Shown here piece after piece: positions 33,501-37,240 of a stretch of 60,000 nt of DNA. Both the position numbers and the translations under genes were made by a program. Numbering within the stretch: position 1 is the stretch's first letter; every line of letters starts with the position of its first letter. Origin of the DNA: Owenia fusiformis (Eukaryota > Annelida > Polychaeta > Sabellida > Oweniidae); the NCBI GenBank assembly GCA_903813345.2, contig CAIIXF020000008.1, positions 35,242,867 through 35,302,866 on the forward strand. The letters are read 5' to 3'. The notes below the pieces were generated by a model. The model was not told where the DNA came from. It saw nothing but the letters and a program-made list of their open reading frames with translations, and did not search any database.

Positions 33501-34575
33501 GTACAATGTTCCAGTTCACCGTTCCAGTTAAGAAATGTAAGCTTATCCGACCAATATTTCACATTTTTGCAATTTTGACTCGGAATGCCTTGGAATGGTT
33601 TAAAAATAAAGATTTTACCCTATGCTTTCTTCGTCAAGATCATTCCAAAGGATTCTGTTCTATCAACAGTTGTTAAAAGCCTCAAATTACGATAGGATAT
33701 ACAAAAACTAGATCGTTTTTAGAAATAATTTTTCAAATTCTCAAAACCAGAAGTCAGCGATTAACTTTCATGGTATTTAGTTTCTAGGGGGGGGGGGTTA
33801 AAGCTAAAACTAGATTTATTTATTTCCCAATCCAACATTGAACTTTTGATGCCTCCCCTTACACAAGTGTAGTTTGAATACATTGTTGTGTAATTTTGTG
33901 AGACATTTGCCTCTCATGCCTCGCCTGCCTCATGTCTGGCTACAACCATGTCATGGCTCTTCATTTGACTACATAGCTCCAAGATCAGGATATTAGGATG
34001 GGGAAGCAAGTTCTGGAGCCCTGTATACAGAGGATGCCTTGGCTATGTGTGTCTTGTGTCATGTATAGGTGTCTGCACTCACGTGTCATGTAAATATTAA
34101 TGTGTCTTGGGCTGGAATCTCAGTAAATTATATATTCTCTCACTTATTCAAGAAAATATAGAGACTGAATATTCTTAACAGTCAGTATACTAAAGGATAT
34201 TTCTGGGTTTATAGTTTCTCTGTCTAACTATTCAGTATTCATGGACCTTTTCTGAAAATATGAATGGCAATGCATGAAATTCAATTTGTCTGCAACGATT
34301 ATGCTGTAATTACAAAATAAGAAATTGTGATTATGATTGAGTTTCCAGAATGAAAGTCTTAGTCTCACTTAGTCTGTTCTGGTATTGGTATTTGTAGTAT
34401 GGTTGTGGTTCTCAATTTCTTAACTCTTTCAGGTCCAAGTAAAGCTGAGTTAGCCAAACAAAAACGTGATGAGAGAAAGTTACAGAGACAGAAAGAACTT
34501 GCAGATAAAAAAGCCTCGAGACAGTCAGGGACTGGAGCCCTTAGATTAGGTGCAAAGAAAGTAGCATCAGATTAA
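6403..34575 (+). CDS. SCYL1: SCYL1, SCY1-like pseudokinase 1 (3' part; eleven exons placed)
   Basis: Known for the family: SCYL1 is a cytoplasmic/Golgi pseudokinase scaffold that binds COPI coat and helps retrograde Golgi-to-ER traffic. Seen here: exons 6403-6510, 7037-7150, 7505-7597, 8150-8401, 9218-9293, 9859-9999, 27728-27879, 28199-28318, 28926-29132, 33013-33328 and 34433-34575. All have GT/AG borders, and phases join to one 573-codon frame ending in TAA. The first five exons encode HEAT-like helices ([58 protein letters not shown]). The sixth carries the diagnostic [17 protein letters not shown]. The tail is acidic and tryptophan-rich and ends with a basic segment ([13 protein letters not shown]). 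The N-terminal kinase domain is outside the window. Human SCYL1 ends RKLD, a COPI-binding signal; here KK is followed by VASD. One intron holds three channel genes and another holds an antisense sulfotransferase. Confidence 0.95.
6511..7036. other. SCYL1 intron with short repeats
   Basis: From 6570 to 6670 there are four imperfect copies of a 'ATACATGTATGCCCTTATAA' word. From about 6755 to 6965 there is a dispersed-repeat copy ('CAATAGACTT', 'GTGTTTGGCAGTTGG', 'GGCAGATGGTGACATTTTGC') related to sequence at 47180-47400, 59140-59270 and 59640-59735. A minus-strand open frame across exon w2 (6740-7195) is not a gene. Confidence 0.5.
7037..7150 (+). CDS. SCYL1: SCYL1 exon w2
   Basis: Acceptor TTTCAG, donor GTAGGT; 114 bp, phase 0 to 0. 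It encodes [20 protein letters not shown] followed by [18 protein letters not shown], in line with the family pattern FPHVxxGFxDTNPxxRExTxK. Confidence 0.95.
7151..7504. other. SCYL1 intron, nothing recognised
   Basis: AT-rich sequence between exons w2 and w3. No gene, repeat or RNA is supported. Confidence 0.5.
7505..7597 (+). CDS. SCYL1: SCYL1 exon w3
   Basis: Acceptor ATTTCAG, donor GTATTA; 93 bp, phase 0 to 0. It encodes [20 protein letters not shown] and [11 protein letters not shown]. Confidence 0.95.
7657..7790. repeat. Inverted-repeat element (MITE-like)
   Basis: TCTCACACCTGGTGATCGG near 7657 faces CCGATCACCAGGCGTGACT near 7773. It lies in the intron after exon w3. The remainder of that intron (to 8149) shows no gene. 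Confidence 0.5.
8150..8401 (+). CDS. SCYL1: SCYL1 exon w4
   Basis: Acceptor TTCTTAG, donor GTTAGT; 252 bp, phase 0 to 0. It encodes [20 protein letters not shown] through [20 protein letters not shown] to [12 protein letters not shown]. This is the most conserved HEAT segment of the family. Confidence 0.96.
8885..9170. repeat. Tandem duplication, about 110-bp unit, 2.5 copies
   Basis: CCCTATCTGTAAGGAAAAGT, then GTGTTCCATGTACACAAGTT and GAATCAAAAACCAAG, recur with changes from about 8997 and again in part from 9114. It is intronic with no coding potential. The rest of the intron (8402-8884) shows nothing recognisable. Confidence 0.75.
9218..9293 (+). CDS. SCYL1: SCYL1 exon w5
   Basis: Acceptor TTTCCAG, donor GTAAGT; 76 bp, phase 0 in and 1 out. 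It encodes [20 protein letters not shown] and ELSNL, the last HEAT helix. Confidence 0.94.
9453..9662. mobile_element. MITE-like inverted repeat, 210 bp
   Basis: The left end AATAGACTTTTCCAATAAAC is answered on the right by GTTTATGGGAAAAGTCTATT, and the arms continue inwards (CATCAAAGAAAC facing GTTTCTTTGATG; GATTGATGATGTCAT facing ATGACATCATCAATC). A related, shorter palindrome lies at 37101-37240. It sits in the intron before exon w6. Confidence 0.72.
9859..9999 (+). CDS. SCYL1: SCYL1 exon w6 (its 3' end seeds the 74-bp minisatellite)
   Basis: Acceptor ATTTGCAG, donor GTAAAT at 10000; 141 bp, phase 1 in and 1 out. It encodes [20 protein letters not shown], then [20 protein letters not shown] and TTTNTQN. 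The final 55 nt (9945-9999) are the exon part of the tandem unit that follows, so this exon has 31 further copies of its own donor downstream. The phase joins the next exon at 27728 only if the first donor is used, or another one at a multiple of 3 units. Confidence 0.93.
9945..12312 (+). repeat. 74-bp minisatellite made of an exon end plus splice donor, 32 copies
   Basis: The unit is 55 bp of SCYL1 exon w6 (AAAATATACAAACCC through ACTCAAAATG) plus 19 bp of intron (GTAAATCATTTTTATCATT). The word AGGGAC recurs every 74 bp from 9961 to 12255, which is exactly 31 steps, so 32 copies with no net indel. Single-base variants (CCAAAC or CCAAGC, CCCAAG or CCCGAG, TCATTTTTATC or TTATTTTTAAC) are clustered, and the A/G variant alternates over much of the first part, suggesting growth partly by 148-bp dimers. 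Every copy holds an intact GTAAAT donor. Reading through a copy shifts the SCYL1 frame, since 74 is not a multiple of 3, and meets a stop in the second intron segment. Confidence 0.97.
12313..13580. other. SCYL1 intron, unique-looking sequence
   Basis: AT-rich, with homopolymer runs near 12540. No exon, RNA or clear repeat is seen. Confidence 0.5.
13581..13809. mobile_element. Inverted-repeat element ended by TATTATTACCACC
   Basis: TATTATTACCACC (13584-13596) is answered by GGTGGTAATAATA (13795-13807). The interior has CpG-rich words (GGTCCATATGGACC, GACCGGCAATTTTCCCCGGG) unlike the surrounding AT-rich intron, fitting a non-autonomous element. No coding region. Confidence 0.6.
13810..13910. 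repeat. 101-bp near-perfect palindrome
   Basis: AATAACGTCATTTCTGTGAG with CAATATAGTGAAATATTGGA on the left is mirrored by TCCAATATTTCACTATATTG and AGAAATGACGTTATT on the right. The loop is short and GC-rich (GGGCCTTCGGCCC). It can form a long hairpin. It directly follows the TATTATTACCACC element. Confidence 0.88.
13911..14697. other. 5' flank of channel gene 1 (duplicated unit)
   Basis: From about 14150 to 14697 the sequence recurs upstream of channel gene 2 (about 19835-20270): CATCATATGGAATACAGCAA, TACAAGAAGCAAGCATCAG and TATTGGGCTTGATGTTATG are shared. Promoter elements cannot be pinned down with confidence. Confidence 0.6.
14698..16338 (+). CDS. DEG/ENaC (ASIC/FaNaC-like) sodium channel, copy 1
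   Basis: Predicted 546-residue cation channel subunit of the degenerin/epithelial sodium channel family, which forms trimeric plasma-membrane channels gated by peptides, protons or force; the ligand cannot be told here. Seen: short cytoplasmic N-terminus with the gating His-Gly pair at 15-16; first membrane segment about 29-52; post-TM1 motif FPSVTVCP (72-79); a large Cys-rich extracellular part; [17 protein letters not shown] (246-262), the family's IHxPxxxPxP-type stretch; FYRTCGC (315-321); [20 protein letters not shown] (384-403) then WP; second membrane segment about 487-515 with [11 protein letters not shown]. The selectivity-filter triplet is GMS (501-503) where most members have GAS. 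It is intronless, full length, and sits in sense within a SCYL1 intron. ATG chosen because it is the first in frame and is conserved in all three copies. Confidence 0.93.
   Translation: MKRILKDFSSNTTAHGWGNIHQRTTTLSKVIWIIICLGCTAVAIWQVITIVMRYGLFETKDRIKVEVGEIVFPSVTVCPLIPVPHDGNLKFERDMKKGNIDVEPFLNFRLVFHSETFYINSNVSHNLHSEKLEFYNVFAEQIYSNQGFFENFKFMSDYTHQQGNFIPVCSYQGKPCLRSDFHTLDHPEYNSCFTFNGANKTINNPITKITGPKGGLSLVLYLDVGQLSMIYTPSYPTSGSQGVRVVIHEKGTLPDPENDGFDIEPGHSINAALSVNERRLMKPPWGECNDQNPELKGGFTYTKKHCQLSCLQKFFYRTCGCIKSSLPIDEETVYKEYCLKLHAKEWAKLTTDQYNKTTIVSDMENFRCQNREFLSSDVEVQDGCQCLEKCSYQTYDMTLSQSEWPMKGVEIEFYCRTIMSMDSYINSSIYDRFHDIFPEYCDHSKDEDLLTKIQKETLRENFIRLNVYFKDLETKITNQVEDFTISSMISEIGGSLGFFVGMSIITIAEIILLCWNITCLLGKKFVISPFEQKIGSDMKHASTNTS
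16339..16817. other. 3' untranslated region of channel gene 1
   Basis: The sequence from the stop codon to the AATAAA is shared, with small indels, with the stretch after copy 2 (22044-22533): TTTAGACCACT(G/C)AAACTTA, TGACAGGATGTT, and the end TAGATTTTTAATTGTTATAA. Small open frames here are not conserved between copies. Confidence 0.65.
16818..16823 (+). terminator. Polyadenylation signal AATAAA, channel copy 1
   Basis: AATAAA in the context ATGTAAATAAAAGTCTTTTGG, 480 bp after the stop. The same context is found 491 bp after the stop of copy 2, and a related one 552 bp after copy 3. Conservation in all three makes it the likely signal. Confidence 0.65.
16824..17829. other. Downstream flank of channel gene 1
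   Basis: The stretch to about 17460 is paralogous to 22540-22950 (TGTATATATAACAGAAGGCAT, TTGGATGCTTCTTTGTATAA and similar). It also holds an internal imperfect duplication (16840-17110 versus 17180-17450). No gene is seen. Confidence 0.55.
17830..19411. mobile_element. Interspersed repeat with AGCTCACATGGT ends and five internal tandem units
   Basis: It opens TAGCTCACATGGTGAGCTTT and closes GACCATGTGAGCCCAGTACC with CATGGTACTAATTTTTTAG, so AGCTCACATGGT and ACCATGTGAGC form inverted ends. After CCGTCTGTCTGT runs (17866-17912) come about five unequal copies of a unit with ACCTCTGTCGATAGGATTCC, GACTCCTGGTTCAAAAGC and TCTCGCGAAATTCACTTT (near 17935, 18088, 18436, 18703 and 19036). No protein is encoded. 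I recall similar elements as common in bivalve genomes; class not determined. Confidence 0.8.
19412..20252. other. 5' flank of channel gene 2
   Basis: Non-coding. From about 19835 it is paralogous to the flank of copy 1. Small open frames on the minus strand near 19900-20110 fall in this duplicated flank and lack support. Confidence 0.5.
20253..20291 (+). pseudogene. Stub of a DEG/ENaC start (12 codons then stop)
   Basis: ATG AAT CGT ATA CTA AAA GAT TTT TCA AGT AAC ATG TAA encodes [12 protein letters not shown], matching the first residues of the copy 1 channel ([11 protein letters not shown]) better than those of copy 2 ([11 protein letters not shown]). It lies 112 bp before the copy 2 start codon, where it could act as an upstream open frame if transcribed. 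It probably marks a duplication breakpoint. Confidence 0.75.
20403..22043 (+). CDS. DEG/ENaC (ASIC/FaNaC-like) sodium channel, copy 2
   Basis: 546-residue intact paralogue of the gene at 14698, same frame length, starting 5705 bp downstream of that start. The His-Gly pair (15-16), [16 protein letters not shown], the CQCLEKCSY block and the GMS filter are all kept. Against copy 1 the changes are clustered: residues 27-44 in and near the first membrane segment; residues 92-113 ([20 protein letters not shown] in place of [20 protein letters not shown]); and the C-terminal tail. Residues about 200-515 are nearly unchanged, which suggests recent duplication or gene conversion. It is intronless and nested in sense in the SCYL1 intron. 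The role is a plasma-membrane cation channel subunit; the gating stimulus is unknown. Confidence 0.93.
   Translation: MKRTLKDFSSNTTAHGWGNIHQRTTTFSKIIWIIICLGCTGVALWQVITIVMRYGLFETKDRIKVEVGEIVFPSVTVCPLIPIPHDGNLKFGRDMKNGEIDGEPFIYFGLVLRSETFYINSNVSQNLHSEKLEFYNVFAKQIYSNQGYFENFNFMSDYTHQLGNFIPVCSYQGRQCLRSDFHILDHPEYFSCFTFNGANKTIDNPITKITGPKGGLSLVLYLDVGQLSMIYTPSYPTSGSQGVRVVIHEKGTLPDPENDGFDIEPGHSINAALSVNERRLMKPPWGECNDQNPELYSGFTYTKKHCQLSCLQKFIYRTCGCIKSSLPIDEETVYKEYCLKLHAKEWAKLTTNQYNKTTIVSDMENFRCQNREFLSSDVEVQDGCQCLEKCSYQTYDMTLSQSEWPMKGIEIEFYCRTIMSMDSYINSSIYDRFHDIFPEYCDHSKDEDLLTKIQKETLRENFIRLNVYFKDLETKITNQVEDFTISSMISEIGGSLGFFVGMSIITIAEIILLCWNITSLIGKKFCISPTEQKIGSDVKHAWTNTS
22044..22533. other. 3' untranslated region of channel gene 2
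   Basis: Paralogous to 16339-16817, with insertions and deletions (for example TATACATTAAATGCCTTTAT near 22400). No coding signal. Confidence 0.6.
22534..22539 (+). terminator. Polyadenylation signal AATAAA, channel copy 2
   Basis: AATAAA in the same ATGTAAATAAAAGTCTTTTGG context as copy 1. Confidence 0.65.
22540..24128. other. Spacer between channel genes 2 and 3
   Basis: The first part is paralogous to the flank after copy 1. Between 23340 and 23390 GTCATGTT(G/T)TTACCAACTTTT is directly duplicated. From about 23990 the flank resembles that of copy 2 (AAGCTCTCTTTTGT(A/T)GAAGAAA, then GGGCAGCAGATATGAAGCG). No gene. Confidence 0.55.
24129..25770 (+). pseudogene. DEG/ENaC channel, copy 3, with a one-base frameshift
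   Basis: The reading frame from ATG 24129 matches copies 1 and 2 up to TKITGPKGG and then stops (24777-24779). The rest of the channel continues in the next frame to TAG at 25768-25770. The cause is visible: the G run after GGCCCTAAA has seven Gs here (24768-24774) but six in both sister genes. All family motifs are kept on both sides (His-Gly pair, [25 protein letters not shown] filter), with no other break, so it is either a very young pseudogene or a base-calling error in a homopolymer. It is the most divergent copy, especially residues 92-116 and the segment before the second membrane helix ([20 protein letters not shown]). No corrected protein is given. Confidence 0.85.
25771..26321. other. 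3' flank of channel gene 3
   Basis: Weakly similar to the other two flanks (GTGTCTTACATTTATAGATA, TTATAAATGGACATAAA) and more diverged, like the coding part. Nothing else. Confidence 0.5.
26322..26327 (+). terminator. Possible polyadenylation signal, channel copy 3
   Basis: AATAAA within TTGTAAATAAATGTG, aligned with the signal of copies 1 and 2 but in a changed context. Confidence 0.5.
26474..26625. mobile_element. Possible TA-flanked short inverted-repeat element
   Basis: CGGCAAAACCTGTATTATCA on the left roughly matches the reverse complement of the right end (CAGTAAAGCTTGTATATCTG). TA dinucleotides flank both ends (26472-26473, 26626-26627). The ends are imperfect. Confidence 0.45.
26628..27457. 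other. SCYL1 intron, nothing recognised
   Basis: AT-rich sequence with no exon, RNA or repeat that I can support. Confidence 0.5.
27458..27671. mobile_element. MITE with CAGGCCCGTAGCCAGG ends, copy 1
   Basis: The left end CAGGCCCGTAGCCAGG is answered by CCTGGCTACGGGCCTG on the right. AATAT directly flanks both ends (27453-27457, 27672-27676), a 5-bp target duplication. Long G and C runs sit inside (near 27472 and 27502). Related copies are at 28387-28558 and, in the opposite orientation, 51967-52163. It lies 56 bp before a SCYL1 exon. Confidence 0.88.
27728..27879 (+). CDS. SCYL1: SCYL1 exon w7
   Basis: Acceptor ACTTCAG, donor GTTAGT; 152 bp, phase 1 in and 0 out, joining exon w6 across the 17.7-kb intron. 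It encodes (A)[17 protein letters not shown] and [17 protein letters not shown], then the first acidic tryptophan motif [11 protein letters not shown]. Confidence 0.93.
28199..28318 (+). CDS. SCYL1: SCYL1 exon w8
   Basis: Acceptor TTGCAG, donor GTAAGA; 120 bp, phase 0 to 0. It encodes [20 protein letters not shown] and then the second motif [16 protein letters not shown]. Confidence 0.93.
28387..28558. mobile_element. Diverged MITE, CCCGTAG family, copy 2
   Basis: It shares GGCCAAAAATTCTTT, CATGCAGTTTTT, TTTTGAGCACT and TCAAGTGATTTT with 27458-27671 in the same order. The ends are worn (ACCCGTAGTCAGG at the left, TGATAATGGGCTTTG at the right). Confidence 0.75.
28559..28925. other. SCYL1 intron, nothing recognised
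   Basis: Non-coding spacer up to the acceptor TTTTTTACAG of the next exon. Confidence 0.5.
28926..29132 (+). CDS. SCYL1: SCYL1 exon w9
   Basis: Acceptor TTTTTTACAG, donor GTAACT; 207 bp, phase 0 to 0. It encodes [20 protein letters not shown], the third motif [17 protein letters not shown], then [20 protein letters not shown]. Human SCYL1 has an equivalent SEYNWGG stretch. Confidence 0.93.
29133..29559. other. SCYL1 intron, nothing firm
   Basis: Non-coding. An open frame at 29356-29556 has no recognised domain. Confidence 0.45.
29560..29785 (-). mobile_element. tRNA-derived SINE (minus strand)
   Basis: On the minus strand 29779 to about 29706 reads like a tRNA: box A TAGCTCAGCGGTAGCGC, and box B GACTCGATCCCCGGTTC. 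Non-tRNA sequence follows (GTGGTCCGCAACTCGTACAA and beyond). The far end is not defined. RNA polymerase III promoter boxes followed by an unrelated body are typical of SINEs. Confidence 0.7.
29786..30438. other. 3' flank of the sulfotransferase, nothing recognised
   Basis: AT-rich sequence on the downstream side of the minus-strand gene. A 94-residue open frame at 29989-30273 shows no family features. No polyadenylation signal could be chosen. Confidence 0.45.
30439..31956 (-). CDS. Type II membrane sulfotransferase, antisense inside a SCYL1 intron
   Basis: Predicted Golgi-type PAPS-dependent sulfotransferase, 505 residues in one exon. Seen: one membrane anchor (about residues 37-54) after a short N-terminus; a long charged low-complexity stem (about 65-255) rich in Glu, Asp, Lys, Asn and Tyr; then the catalytic part with the 5'-phosphosulfate loop [10 protein letters not shown] (268-277) and the 3'-phosphate motif [19 protein letters not shown] (364-382), with Arg369 and Ser378 at the usual positions. 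Near the end [14 protein letters not shown] resembles the tail of the carbohydrate/Stf0-like group. The acceptor substrate is unknown. Met29 (31872, [10 protein letters not shown]) is an alternative start that leaves the usual short cytoplasmic tail and may be the real one. The gene lies wholly within the intron 29133-33012 and runs against SCYL1. Confidence 0.88.
   Translation of the reverse strand: MKCTQGFLTHSFNFHTLHINLNEKSVKNMAVTGNLKYYILLMIILVLIIAFLVSTDISFNMVSVLDVGQQRKGAGHIRKKAKGTENMKQKRMDAHENLIAVQKKGERDIEQKENEDYVEQQDHIAEDVEHKGKDEYEDYAIHDNEIKISRDDIQPQRPYNEYKNTKMQKYSYEEHIQESKFDNTQAQDIDTQYDHDNMDKDSNNGINDMNEEYDNEYEIGPKTEISKVEKTSNEINDNEITPKNKPIKQNVGKDNIELCEVQHFIIITQPRSGSNLLDSYINQHPYITSYSELCHDSILAKFNMTKKSPKEDILQHILNSLKRDIHNGNGCAHLTTGFKLHIWSLETLSVTVTDIIQSLKNPKVIILYRKNMLEQFISWEAASKNHMWWSTFLVNQYSLTLKIPMVRDFILRQKQNLKSLLLELSRTGVENIMEITYEELVNDKINVMNKLFTYLGYAPTDREVVSFLVKQNPQPLKKKLKNYDEIMAYFSESDLNLDIDDLDNV
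31957..33012. other. 5' flank of the sulfotransferase and rest of SCYL1 intron
   Basis: No exon or repeat recognised. Small open frames on both strands (32065-32361, 32707-32892) have no recognisable domain. A promoter for the sulfotransferase should lie just above 31956, but no motif could be chosen. Confidence 0.45.
33013..33328 (+). CDS. SCYL1: SCYL1 exon w10
   Basis: Acceptor TTTGATTTCAG, donor GTAGGC; 316 bp, phase 0 in and 1 out. It encodes a Ser/Asn-rich linker ([20 protein letters not shown] and on) with six SNxxS-like steps, then the fourth acidic motif [20 protein letters not shown]. Confidence 0.93.
33329..34432. other. Last SCYL1 intron, nothing recognised
   Basis: Non-coding, with a G run near 33788. 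No repeat family identified. Confidence 0.5.
34433..34575 (+). CDS. SCYL1: SCYL1 last coding exon w11
   Basis: Acceptor CTCTTTCAG; 143 bp, phase 1 in, stop TAA at 34573-34575. It encodes [33 protein letters not shown] and [14 protein letters not shown]. The basic coiled-coil-like segment and the LGAxK end match the family. Confidence 0.95.
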
Positions 34576-34960
34576 AGCATTAGAGCCCTCAAAGTGGGTG
34601 CTACGTAATACAGATAAAGGCTCTCGATCTGGATCCTTAAAAATGAATACTAAGCAACATCAGATCTGGCCCCTAGTCTAAGCCACAACCCCGTTTAATA
34701 CAAAACAGAGTTGAAAGTGAGGAATTAAAAATGAATGAAACAAAGTTTAAACATGTAAATTGTATTGATTACAAGAGAATATGGGATAAACATTTATGTG
34801 TAGAGAATGTGAAGAGAAACTATACTATGTGAAACATGCATCAAGAGTAAATTTTAGGCTTATTCGAATCACAACTAAAGACCATACATGTTATTCATTA
34901 CCTGGTTGACTGTGCAAGCAATGACTCACTGCTCAACCTATGAGTGGTTGTTCATCCAAT
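34576..34960. other. SCYL1 3' untranslated or downstream sequence
   Basis: No signal chosen; the nearest AATAAA (35651) lies beyond the 19-bp array. If that one is used, the minisatellite is part of the SCYL1 3' UTR. Confidence 0.4.
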
Positions 34961-34964
34961 GTCT

Positions 34965-35516
34965 CTACAACCAATGACTCACTTTACAACCAATGACTGA
35001 CTGAACGACTAATTGAATAACCATGACTGACTATTCTATCAATGACTGACTGTACAACCAATGACTGACTGAATAACCAATGACTGACTGTACAACCAAT
35101 GACTGACTGAATAACCAATGACTGACTGTTCAACCAATGACAGACTGTACAACCAATGACTGACTGAATAACCAATGACTGACTGTACAACCAATGACTG
35201 ACTGAATAACCAATGACTGACTGTTCAACCAATGACAGACTGTACAACCAATTACTGACTGAACCATTTATGGGCGACTGATTGAATTAACCATGACTGA
35301 CTTTTCAACCAATGATTGACTTTACAACCAATGACTGTCTGTACAACCAATGACTGACTTTTCAACCAATGATTGACTTTACAACGAATGACTGTCTGTA
35401 CAACCAATGACTGACTGAATAACTGATGACTGACTGTACAACCAATGACTGACTTTACAACCAATGACTGACTGTACAACCAATGACTGTACAACCAATA
35501 ACTGACTGATTAAATT
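34965..35516. repeat. 19-bp minisatellite downstream of SCYL1
   Basis: The unit is CAATGACTGACTGTACAAC, alternating with CAATGACTGACTGAATAAC and TTCAAC variants, about 29 units in the stretch. Several 60-87-residue minus-strand open frames here (repeats of VIGCTVSHWL type) are products of the repeat and not genes. Confidence 0.92.
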
Positions 35517-35896
35517 AACCATGACTGCATAATCCATATAATAGCCATGTGTGAATTGCAATACAACTAACTACGTGATATTATGATTAATTTCCTAAAT
35601 GTGTTAAACATTGCAGTATTAATCGAGAATATTCATGTCATTTATTGGTGAATAAATTGATGTCATCAATGAAATTCATGTGTATGTCCAGAATAATGTG
35701 TCTGTGTAATTCATGGGTGTATTACATTGTTTTTCTCCCCATTTTTGGTATGTTCAGGCTACAGTCCCTGTATGTGGGTAGGGCCTGGGTGAATCTAGGA
35801 AATTGTAATGGTGTTGGACATATCATGAAATATATCTCATATAAAAATCCCCTAACCCCGAGTTGCCAAATAATGCTTAGGAGTATACATGGTAGC
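35517..35896. other. Intergenic sequence
   Basis: Contains AATAAA at 35651-35656, a candidate polyadenylation signal for SCYL1. An open frame at 35645-35956 runs into the repeat that follows and is not supported. Confidence 0.4.
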
Positions 35897-36125
35897 GGAT
35901 CAGGGGGGGGGGGTGGCCTGGGGGGTGGTGAAATTGGACCCCAAAAATATCTTTAGGCCCCAATAAGTGTGCCCTTTTGCATTACTCAGGGCCTTATTTT
36001 TCAATTATAGGCCAAGTTAAATTTTCAAAATTTGGGCCCACTTTTTGGTTTTAGGGGCCCAAAATATTTTTATCAAACTTTAAATTTGGGCCTCCCCCTT
36101 GTTGGTTTCCAGATCCACCCCTGAG
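35897..36125. mobile_element. Possible MITE with GGATC/CCCCTGAG ends
   Basis: The left GGATCAGGGGGGG and the right CCAGATCCACCCCTGAG are roughly complementary, and the inside has many GGGCCC/GGCCCC words. Similar 'AGGGGTGGATC' ends are common on non-autonomous elements. No clear target duplication. Confidence 0.35.
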
Positions 36126-37100
36126 CTTATATGTAACATTCAAACATGAAGTTTAATAATACATTTGATTTTGATTTGGTTCTTCAAAAGTCGATATCCC
36201 GACTCATTGGTGCAGTTGTTTATTTTTGAATATTACTGAAAAAATAAGCTGATCTGGATTTTGGCTGGTGCTCTTGTCACCCTCTAACTGACATTATCAA
36301 ACTATATTAGATTATATTTTATTTATGGCTGATTTGAATTTTGAATCCAGCAACTGTGATGGATAACAAAAATGTAATGAAATTGTTAATGCATTTGAAT
36401 AAGAACAAATAAATAAATTTATATTATGTATAAATAATCTACATGTGTGGTTGTTCTTATAACCAGGAAAATTAACATGGGAAATAAAGAAATGGAGAAA
36501 TGTGAAAAAGTAATGACTGTGAGGGGATTCAGGGGAATGAGAAAGGGAGGAGACATGGATGGAAAGTAATGTAGAAGTAAGAGAATGAAAGTGCGAAATG
36601 TTTCCATTAAAAAAACTCGTTTTGGAACATATAGGAACATTGGCATGCTCAATAAACTGATAAAATCCGTAAAATAATAAAGAAACACTTATTGGATTAT
36701 TTTTCTCAAAGCCTACTGAACAAACTGAAGCTTGATAATGATCATTCTGATACTCATAGCATCTTTCTGTTTCACCCGAAACTCAGGGCTGAGAAAAAAT
36801 GGTTTATCATGATGGATAATGATATGTCACCACTTTTTGGTGGTGACATAAAACTTGGATGTACAATTATTTACAATATATTTTATTTGGTCAATAAACC
36901 ATATTTGGTAATTACAATATTTACAATATATTTTATTTATTGGAAAGCAGCTCAATAATAAGCAATATGTCTACAACCTCCTCAAAAAGTCTGGCAACTC
37001 AAACTCCACATTAGACAGGTTAGTCTATTTTTCTTTTTCATCTACATTAGTACTAGGCAAGAGAGAAACCTTGATGAATGGAACTTTTCAATAAACCCTT
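36126..37100. other. Intergenic sequence with a small hairpin
   Basis: At 36828-36850 TATGTCACCAC-TTTTT-GGTGGTGACATA forms a perfect 11-12-bp hairpin. The same CACCAC/GTGGTGACATA words recur near 47982-48050 and 59143-59165. Otherwise no gene is seen; an open frame at 36692-36958 spans the hairpin. Confidence 0.5.
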
Positions 37101-37240
37101 ACTGCCACCTTTTGGTATATCAAATAAGCCATGATGATGTCAAGATTGTACTTCCTCAAATTAGCAATTAAAATGAATCCTATTTTTCCATGGACAGATT
37201 GTTACCAACAACCAAAGGATTGTACCAAAAGGTGGCAGCA
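37101..37240. mobile_element. MITE-like palindrome related to 9453-9662
   Basis: ACTGCCACCTTTTGGTA faces TACCAAAAGGTGGCAGCA. The outer words (TTTTCAATAAACCCTT and ATAGTCCAAT) echo the ends of the 9453-9662 element. Confidence 0.6.

Noticed and set aside
34984-35561. Overlapping 60-87-residue minus-strand open frames (VIGCTVSHWL-type repeats)
   Set aside because: They arise from the 19-bp repeat in several frames and have no independent coding evidence.
36692-36958. 88-residue open frame as a gene
   Set aside because: It spans a hairpin and AT-rich repeats and has no recognised features.
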